The notes under the pieces are model-generated. The model made no database searches, was not told the DNA's origin, and was given only the letters and a program-made list of their open reading frames with translations. Positions 55,121 to 64,000 of a DNA stretch of 64,000 bases are shown here, piece after piece; position 1 is the first letter of the stretch, and every line of letters begins with the position of its first letter. Source of the stretch: Pomphorhynchus laevis (taxonomy: Eukaryota; Acanthocephala; Palaeacanthocephala; Echinorhynchida; Pomphorhynchidae). Position numbers and translations under genes: made by a program. The stretch is taken from contig WNNJ02003177.1 of the NCBI GenBank assembly GCA_012934845.2, forward strand, positions 28,489 through 92,488. The letters are read 5' to 3'.

Positions 55121-58100
55121 GTTAGAGCGGCATCAAGTTATATACTAGCCCCTCTTTTCACACGAGCATTTCTCATACAATCTGGAAGAAGTGAAGTCGG
55201 CTTAATAATTTATGGACTATAACAATGATCAAGATTGTATTATTTAGTTAAAACAATTTTAATATTATTATACTGTAAAGAAATGATATCAGATAAAAAA
55301 TTCAAGAGGAAAACAAAAACCTTAGAGAGTTAATATTTACAATTATTCTTCGTTTAAAGATATAAGTCATCAAATTGGTTCATTCCGCTCGTAGACAATT
55401 TATTACTAAACTACAAAATATTTGTTGATTGGTTAACAAATTGTATTGGACTTAAATACTTACAATGAATCCTTTTAGAATTAGGCTCATATATGCTCTG
55501 CGCTTTTCATTCCACGAGGTAAGACATCGAATATTACACCTTGTTGCGGTTGCAACGGGCCCTACGCAAAATGTTAGAGATTTAAATGTGTTTAAAAAAG
55601 CACTGTATGTATTTATTGTATTGCGATTAGTTGTACGAATCGTGACAGCACGACAATGCCCTTTCCTATTCTTTGAACAATCAACTTAATCCTTCACTTA
55701 CAAATGATAGACACACACGAGTACTAATGCAAATATATCAGCCGATGATGTCAATGTGATTAGAAAAATTTAGTTAATATAAATTAAGATAATACGATGG
55801 AACCTTAATCTGTTATGATTAACACGATGTGCTGAGTTGAAGATATCCGTTGACGGCCTTTCTCGTATATATCATCAATCAGCATAAACTAATAATGATT
55901 TTTACTCATGCATGAAAATACCCTTAACCAATTAGTATTTCAACATAATGGATTTTAAATACTAGAAATCTTAATACTTCGATTTCCAGTCATCTTACTA
56001 GTTGCACAAAGGCATTAAACCTCTGCTTAAAGAAGCTTAATATCTGCGGCACATTGACGAAAAACAAATCGCACTTGAGTATAAACAATGATAGAACAAA
56101 AATATTTCAAAAGCTTGTTGTACATATTAAGATAACATCATCAATGATAAATATTGAGAACGAGTCTGGATCCGGGATGCAAATGGACTTAATACATTAA
56201 CATCAAACAAGTCATTAAGACACATTTTGAGAAACATCCTATAATCAGCAGATATTCACGCGGAAGCAGTCCTAAGTCAATTGATATTTTAAATGATTAC
56301 TTTAATCAAGTTGCATTTAAAAATATTGATGGAATAAATAAATTTAGATCTACTTAAAGAGTGAAGGGTGACTCTGAACTGTCATGAATGGATGCAAGAG
56401 CATCGACAAAAATGCTTTTAAACTTCGGTAAAGAATCAGAATGATTAGCAGATTCATTAGCGTCGTTTGCTCAACATATTGCTACAATTGAAATTTCGGA
56501 TTGGTTGATCAATAGCGTTTCTGACAAGTCGACTAATTGCATTAAATAGAATCAGGTGTGCGTCCCATTAGTATATGCGATGTATGACGACGCATCATTT
56601 TAAAGTTATACTCGATATTGCTCGACATCAATTACATCTAAGTATCTAGCGTAAATATGTCGATGACGATAACCTGGTTGGCGACACAGCGCTGCGAAAG
56701 CGACCTTTGACTAATACGGGAAATTTGACCACCCTACGATTTTTTCGTTAATCTGAAGAAATGTAGATTTTACGCGAAAGAACTTAATGCGAAAAAGCTT
56801 CATACGTTACTTGCTTTACTCAAAATTCGGGCCGTTGTTGATGGATATATGTGTCACGATTTACTATTAGGGAGAGTACTATGTAAAAAGCATGTTAAAT
56901 CTATAGTGTACTCTTTTATAGGATCAGTTAATCACATAACGTGATAAGGTCATTTTGAGCTACAGATCGCATATGTTACTGCAGTAACTTCGTTTTAGCA
57001 CAAATGGGTGCATTTACAAAGGTCATTTAATTACATAATCGATTGTTCGACCCATTTGCATCATCAAAGGGCTATATGATAACTGAGTTAATCAGAATTG
57101 ACCTGAAATTCAAAGAAACCCTGTTTAAAGTTATCAACCCGAGTTTGGGACATTGTGGCATCACCATTTAAGTACCTAAGAGTCTATTCGATCAAGAACA
57201 TTACGCTTGACATTTAGTAAGTCAGTCCCATTTAAAAATCCTGATGGATATCATCTTATCAACGAACAAACACGATATGTATGTAAATTTATACGAATCG
57301 CTTAAAAATGGAAACAATGAATTGTTTTGACATTCTAAACCAGGTTGATTCCAAACTCAAAAAAGCAAATGAGAGTGCACTAGGGACTGGAACATCTTCA
57401 TAGCTGTCAACAAATCCGACAAACAGGTCTTATTCCAGAATTAGTAATGCAGCATTATGTGATGCATTAGTAAATAGATAAAGCTTTTTCTTCCTCATCA
57501 CGTTTATACTGCCAATGTATTGAAACGAATTCTATCTTACATACGCTTACCTGTACGTTAGATGGATTGCCTTCTATGAGACACGAGGCTGGTCGAGATT
57601 TGCTTGAATAAAGGCGAAATAAGCCATTCCGTAGCAATCGAGCTAATATTCTCTCTTCCTCATAGTGAAATTGGTTTCCAAATTGAAGTACAACAACAGA
57701 CCGCGAAGCAATGCTTGACTTATCTTGTACATGGCTCTTCGCAGACAAAACGGATTGTAGCTTCAATGATATTTGCGTATTCAACGCAAACGCTTATCAA
57801 ATTTTATTAAGAGAATCAAATCTATCTTTGGATACCATGAATCGAGAAAAATAAATATTTAGAGAGAATAAACACTATATAACGAGCGTCATTTGTTCCG
57901 CAAGTCTTCTCTTTGCTTGGCTGATCTAAAAACGGGTTTAATATTTCCATTGAAGACAATCGCGAGTACCTAGCAAATGACCAAAGCACCTCCTTTAATG
58001 ACAAAATTACAAAATTTTAAAGCGGAATTTAAATCCTTCCGGCGAAATAACTTCTCGTTGTGATCACCGAGCACGATCAGTTGTTCACCATCATATATAG

Positions 58101-58690
58101 TGCACAGAATCAAACAAAAAATAATTAATAATGACAAAATTGTCTTGTCACTTTGAACATTTTGAAATGTATTTTTTATTGTAAATAAATTATTTTATTA
58201 AAAAGATAGATGAATTGGAAAAAGTCAGCACAAAAGTACCACAAAAGTTCCAGTCTTCTATTTGACCAGAGATAATAACCCATTAGCGCAAACTAACGAT
58301 ACACGTTGCGCATGAATTTTTAATAGTATATTCCTGATTTACGTCCTTATCACGTCGACCGCCAGAGACTAGAACCGTTCCTGTAATATCGCTATTAATA
58401 ATAAACGTTGATCGAGTTTCAGAGATCTACATGTTTTATTCAAAGCATTCTTAAATCAAAAAAATTAAAATCCGAAAGCCCAGTGAACAAAAATAATAAA
58501 GCTCACGTATTTAACTCGATATGTAAAAGACAAGAGTAGTTGATTCATCATAACTTCATAAGCTTGCGCAATGAAATTCATAGTAGATGCAAAAGCGGGA
58601 TTACTTTAATAATAATAATACAATAATTATAAATAACTACAACTGTAATGCATCGTTATTCGCCAATACTATTAAAATGCTATTAACATA
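55120..58690. other. Unassigned region, no supported gene
   Basis: About 3.6 kb. 55120-55800 is AT-rich. 55800-58080 is less AT-biased and has coding-like patches on the plus strand (for example FFVNLKKCRFYAKELNAKKL near 56750-56815 and NQVDSKLKKANESALGTGTS near 57340-57400), but no motif that I recognise and many stops. It may be an old, decayed element. 58080-58690 is non-coding. Small open frames at 55465, 57467 and 57604 have no recognisable homology. Confidence 0.4.
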
Positions 58691-59930
58691 GCTTTTAGCC
58701 TCACCATCCGATGTAGCGGGCATCAACAGTAGCAGACGTATATTTTTACCAAAGAAAAAATCGGTTTCGTGTCCCATAGACCTGTAGCTCATTTCGATTC
58801 AAAATTACCTCATCTGCATATACAAAAAAGCGCTTGCGCGTAGAATCTGCGACCATTCAGTACGCATAACTTAATCTCACCGTGTTATCATTAGTTTGTG
58901 AAATGGCGCTCGTTCCATTCAGTAATCAAGAAAGTGCATCAGTTTTGTCAGGATTACAGTAACCAGCTTGCTGTAGCTGTTAATCTTGAATTTATGCCGC
59001 ATTTTACCGCTTCTCCATTTACTTCGATATCTCCTTTCTCAGGGCTCTTAAGTTGTCTTCGAGAATTGTTAATAGGTAGAGATAGTGCTGTACACCAAGC
59101 GTTCTATTATCAATAGGACCATGATGCACGTCAGTTCTACACTATTACAGGTTTTTTTCAATGTTCCTTACTGTCTCCTCTCTTATATCTTGCTAGCTCC
59201 ATTGCTCTGTTCAATTCTTTCATAAACGATAAACATCTTGTGGTATATGCTGATGATACAACAGCTCGCACATCAGTCGTTTCTTTTTAAGATTAAACTA
59301 CCAGATTACCTCTTCAAATCCTACTTTGAACTCAGCAGAAACGCAGGTGATTGTCTTTAATGTCACTATCGCAACTAAAATAAAACTTAAGAGATTAGCA
59401 CTCTCTGCCTTATCCACCGTTTTGCAGTTTCAACCACCCCCTTCCTTCACAAGTCGAGTAAAATATCTGTGATTCACCACTACGGTGAACTGATCGGTTA
59501 AAACTGACCTCGATAGACTTAAACGTATCCTGAAGAGAGCTAGGTGAGGCCTGAAAAAGGCCAATATATGTCATTGAAACTAAAAACTCAAGTACGCCAT
59601 TGTGATACTAAAGATATCTCGGGATTAGTCTTCTTTACTGCAGGAAGTTTCGTAGATAAAAGAATAAGGTTTCTCAAGCTCTTCATTTCGAGATTACCGA
59701 ACATAGTCCGCTTCGACTGGAGTCTTAAGAGGTTAGAGACCCCGAATGTGCGGTAAGAAAGCGACGCTGGTGCTGCGAGGGACTCAGATCCCTATGAACC
59801 TAAGACCGAAAAGATGTTGAAGAAGTTGCAAGACGTATTGTTTGACAAATAGTAAAAAAGGTTATAATTTATTCTAGATCTAGCTTTTGTTTATTCTTTA
59901 TCTAATGTTGTATTTTGTACTCCTATCTGC
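58690..59930 (+). mobile_element. LINE copy F, ORF2 from mid-region to 3' end, broken
   Basis: Starts at the SPSDVAGINSS position (full-LINE residue about 437) and continues through ALARRICDH, remnants of motif A (near 58985) and B (near 59150), VVYADDTTA-like sequence near 59240, a short deletion, and the carboxy end near 59800. Many stops. Its last 600 bases are duplicated at 45211-45800 as copy E. Confidence 0.88.
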
Positions 59931-61321
59931 TTCTATAAAAGACAGAAACTTATGTTACAGCAAATGTTGATGTGTTGATATAAACCCATGTTGATATAAA
60001 AACGAAATAGTTGTAATTAATCGTCATTTGTTCACCTATTTTCATTTATTGACAATTTGATTTCGCGCCATTCTATATTACTATTCCGAATGTATGAACG
60101 CAGATTTTGGTTTATACAAATTATTGATATAAATATCACAAAATGTGTTGCAAATATTTTAAACTTTGTTTTAAATGGAAGATATCAAAACACCATCATT
60201 CTCAGGTATGAAATTCGCTTTAAAGTAAAATGTTTTATTAGTAACAACAAATGAATAAGAAACCGGCTTGCCTAAAGATTGCCTAACAATCTTATCCGAT
60301 TGATTGTTTAAAACGCAATGATTCGTAGTTCTACAGCTACTCACCAGTTTCGTTTTAGCAATTTTGCAGCTCCTTAATATCAGACCGAAGCTTATTATTC
60401 CAGAATGCTAGTCTATACCAAATCAGCGATAATGATATTGCTGTTTATTAATTAGCCATTTCTTTATTTTTTACGAATTTTATTAAATTGTTTGTAAACA
60501 AACTTTTATTTGCATCCTTGATTTTAAGACCACCATATGTGCTGAATGATATTAAAAATTCGTCTAGAGTGTATTTGTCGTAGATCAATATTATAAGTAT
60601 ACACTCTCTATATCGGATATACACTAGTGACTAAAGAGTCCACGTTTGCAAAAATGATTTTTCTAACTCTGACATGAATATAATTGCGTAAGTTGTGCAT
60701 ACGGCGTCCTATCGCAGTTATTCAATCTTAAATAAAGTTTATGTAGCCGTGTTCATGGATGTTGTAATATTATATAAAATACAAAGACTCTAGAATGAAT
60801 TCTCGTTCATATTTTTGCCGTGTTTATTCTGAAGTGACATTTCTATTGCAATCATCCCTTCATTATTAGGTATCGATGATATAATGACTCAACTTCAAAG
60901 TTGCCCACGTAATGTTCGATGGTAAATTAATCTTGACTTGTTTAAATGCTTGCAAAAAAACGTAAAGTGTTTGAACAATGTGAAATAACTTTTATTTATC
61001 CACAATTAATTTGTGTGTGAGCATTTATAAATGTATGGAAGGAATCGTGTTGAAATTAATTATAGACATTTCACAATATAACGATTTTGAACAAACAACG
61101 ACAACATCAAATAGGTACAAAGAATCTCAATGATTCTAAATATAAAGATACTACCTTTTCGATGTTATTATTTAAACGATATGTATTCGGCATTTTTAGT
61201 TTTACGAACGATATAATTCACTAATTAATAAATTTGCAAAACAATTGTTAATTTGATATCTAATTTATGTGCAAATAGAATTTATATAATTATAAAATAA
61301 ATATTTGTCAGTTAGTTACAT

Positions 61322-61660
61322 ATTTTCAATTTTAAATAGTTGATAATGATCCATTATTTATAAAGAATTATTAGAGCTAAATTGAAGAAAATAGGATTTT
61401 TTTTGATATTTTGCTAACTTCTGTCAGCTTCTATAGGAAATTTTCTATTGGTTAATTATCTGAGAAGAATCAAAAAAAGAAGATTTTTGTTGATTTTTCG
61501 CTTACTTCTGTTAGTATCTTCAGAAAATTACTTTAGGTAATTTTCTGAAAATGCTAACAGAAATTAGCGAAATATAAAAAAAAATCCGATTTTCTTTGAT
61601 CCAGCTCCAATAATTATTTATCAATAATAGATCAGTACCAACTATTTAAAATTTTCAATT
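61322..61660. mobile_element. Palindromic MITE-like element, copy in gamma
   Basis: Same structure as 20506-20840, within the duplicated block. Confidence 0.65.
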
Positions 61661-61978
61661 ATTGCACATTTGATTTCGCGCAATTCTATATTACTACTCG
61701 AAATGAATTAGGCAAATTTTGTTCTACAAATTATTGATTTAAAATCATACAATGTGTTTTAAATTTGTTAAACAGTTTAAAATTGAGGAAATCTAAATTA
61801 TATTATTCGCAGGCTTGTTCCTACTTTGTGCTCATTGAAAAACTACAAATGCTGCTGTTTAGTGGGATAAACAGACCAGTAAAATTAAAGGCAATTTTTT
61901 TAATTTTTTAACTGTTCACGTGTGAAATATGCTGATATATATTCTTTATTAACACAAAGAGATAATAAAATATATAAA

Positions 61979-62875
61979 TAAACTTATAATTCTTATATTC
62001 ACAAGTATAGACAATTTCAGATCAACTATCAAAATTCGCAAAATACTGTTAAAGTTAGTCAAAAATTGGAAAATCTGTATCTAGTCTCAAAGGAACGAAA
62101 TAATGCCATCCGCAACGAACAAAATCTACATTTGCTTCAAGTAAAAACGTATGAATCTCAAGCATGGATGCGTAAAATGTTTCGAATAATATCTACTGAT
62201 AATATCGGCCGTGATGAGCGAACCGCGGACAATCTTCTAAGAAAACACAGAGATGTTCAAAACGTAATATGGGCTCATAGTGTACAAATTGATAGGTTGT
62301 ACCAAGAAGTCGAACAACTTGTAACAAATGACGACAAGATTAAAGAATATGTTGAGCAACAAGTAACCAGTCTACAACACATGTTTAATGAACTGCTAAG
62401 TGCGTGTAGCTTGAAACAACGTATGCTTGAGGAATCTATACATCTGTTTCGTTCATTTCATGACGTGGACAACATTGAAGCATGGATCATTGACAAGCAG
62501 CGTCTTCTTTATTCACTTAAAATCGTTGCGACCAGTGATATTGAACACCTTGAAGTTATGAAACTTCGATTTAACTGCTTTGAGAAAGAATTATATTCGC
62601 GGAAAACAATGCTAGATTTAACTAATAATTTAGCAAGGCAGTTAGTGTCTAAAGATCATCCTGTCATTCTACAAATACTCAATTCTCTAAATAATTTAAA
62701 TCATAAATGGGAAGATCTACAAACGCTTGCTGATAGTAAACGTGATGAGTTACAGTCGACATTTAGAGTAAAAGCTTTCAACATTGTATGCGATGAAAAT
62801 ATAGGTCGGATGCAAGAAAAGGTAAATATATTTCAAACAAATCAGGATCTTAACCGTGACGCACAGCTCATCTAG
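61979..62875 (+). pseudogene. Beta-spectrin repeats 4-7 fragment, copy S5, long open frame
   Basis: Duplicate of copy S4 with the same protein from ENLYLVSK to the TAG at 62873-62875. Just upstream it lacks three bases (one codon, AAT or equivalent) relative to S4, which keeps the frame. As in S4 there are no adjoining exons of the gene, so a pseudo-exon is the likeliest reading. Confidence 0.85.
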
Positions 62876-62879
62876 AATT

Positions 62880-63316
62880 TCATATGCTGCGCTGTTATAA
62901 TAAATCAAAACCAATTTGTAATAATATAAACTTGTTTTATTTGTTGAAGATGATAGTAGTTTGCTATCATCAATTTAACTGTATAATAAAAATTTCACTA
63001 TTTCTATTCACAACAAATTATTCAAATTACATGTGGTTTGTTAACACTTTATGCTCTTATTTACTAGTAAAATACAAATAAATTTATTTCTTTTGTCAAT
63101 ATTAAAAATAAGTATAGCGGATGTTATAATCCTTTTAACTATTTTTTAAATATTTACAATAAGGAGAGAGTGAAAAAAGATATTTATTTTAAAATTTTCG
63201 ATTGAAGATGCGATCATCAGTAAAAAAATTAAATGAATTATTTATAGAACGGAACCAAAGAAACGACAAATTATTCAAAAAAGTTCACCTTTATATCAAT
63301 ATCTAAAGAATTACTC
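62880..63316. other. Downstream flank of spectrin copy S5, no gene
   Basis: Duplicate of 48750-49190. The 65-codon open frame here is the same chance frame as at 48757-48954. Confidence 0.6.
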
Positions 63317-63478
63317 GAGCTGGATAAAAGCAAAGTGAAATTTTTTTGATATTTCGCAAACTTCTGTTAGCATTTTCAGAAAATTACAATAAATACAAAA
63401 TTACAGTAATTTTCTGAAGATGCGAACAGAAGTTAGCGAAATATCGAAAACTTTCCTCTTTTCTGTGATTCAAATCCA
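63317..63478. mobile_element. Short palindromic MITE-like element, copy in gamma
   Basis: Duplicate of 49191-49350. Confidence 0.6.
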
Positions 63479-64000
63479 ATAATTATTTATCAATAATGGA
63501 TCATTGTCAACTATTTAAAATCTCAATAGCTGATTTTTTCATCAAAATCTATTGTTTCTCAAAACGTAAGAGTTTCTTATGTTAAAGTTTTATCGAAAAA
63601 CATGAAAACCTTCAAAGAAAAACAAAATACCTGTACAAGAAAGTATCACAAAAAAATATTGTACAAACATATTTTAGTATAAGAAAATATGTGAAAATAT
63701 TTTTTTAAATATTTGAAAAAATATTTGATATCTTTTTTAATATAATAACAGTGTAATTTTCCAACATCTCAAATTTATTTATTAGCGTTTGTGACTTTCA
63801 AAAAAGATAATTTTTAATTAGTAAACATGCGTGCATATTTTAATTTTTTATGTATCGATATGTTTTCCTAACAAATCGCATGATTTGTTAATGTAATGTT
63901 TATCTTTTTAATGAATGCATGCTTCTATAATTGAATATATGGGTGATTGTTTCGTTTCACATTGGCTATATAAGTTTTACTATTTTATATTGTTTACAAA

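Larger units (their letters stand above)
59342..64000 (+). repeat. Large direct duplication, copy gamma (partner 45211-49872)
   Basis: Parallel to copy beta over its whole visible length; cut by the window end. At several variable positions (for example tatatcgg near 60610 and gtgcatacgg near 60693) it agrees with copy alpha at 19.8 kb rather than with copy beta. Confidence 0.95.

Noticed and set aside
45211-64000. The 4.66 kb direct repeats as long terminal repeats of one giant element
   Set aside because: They contain LINE and spectrin pieces, start inside a LINE, and show no LTR-type ends or internal retroviral-type genes. A segmental duplication explains them.

Overview
The window is strongly AT-rich eukaryotic DNA with no operons, ribosome binding sites, tRNA or rRNA genes. 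Arthropod-type retroelements, beta-spectrin fragments with intron-like flanks, and the extreme AT bias suggest an insect; a very AT-rich hymenopteran is one possibility, but nothing here proves the order. Apart from one LINE with two open ORFs, almost everything is repeat or broken copy. I see no LTR retrotransposon, provirus or Polinton.

Layout. 1-7.4 kb: broken Penelope-like elements (PLEs) with an N-terminal GIY-YIG nuclease (Naiad-type order), many copies of their terminal unit, and one unrelated reading frame (3.4-3.8 kb) lying between two such units. 7.4-9.8 kb: LINE copy A. 9.9-15.4 kb: terminal-unit array, a degraded RT fragment and further PLE pieces. 15.4-19.1 kb: LINE copy B. 19.5-22.9 kb: a duplicated AT-rich block ending in a beta-spectrin fragment. 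23.7-26.8 kb: the longest beta-spectrin piece (about repeats 3-10, minus strand), with four lesions. 26.9-30.7 kb: a full two-ORF LINE with intact ORFs. 30.8-33.1 kb: more beta-spectrin pieces, including the start-codon exon with its splice acceptor. 33.1-39.0 kb: LINE copies C (minus) and D (plus), D split by a CR1/L2-type LINE. 39.1-41.2 kb: a PLE unit and a divergent RT element. 41.2-49.9 kb: inverted and direct spectrin blocks. 49.9-55.1 kb: Naiad-type PLE copies in both orientations around a hairpin-rich island. 55.1-58.7 kb: unassigned. 58.7-64 kb: LINE copy F and a second, nearly identical copy of the 45.2-49.9 kb segment.

Two processes explain most of the window: repeated retroelement insertion, often one element inside another, and segmental duplication plus inversion of a block carrying a few beta-spectrin repeats with its flanks. 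These copies form direct pairs (45.2/59.3 kb), a distant inverted pair (21.8/43.1 kb) and a local palindrome (43.5-45.2/47.1-48.8 kb). They are mosaics of at least two sequence versions. The most interesting items are the beta-spectrin fragment family, the PLE with permuted domains and inverted terminal units, the foreign frame between PLE units, and the hairpin-rich island at 53.5 kb.
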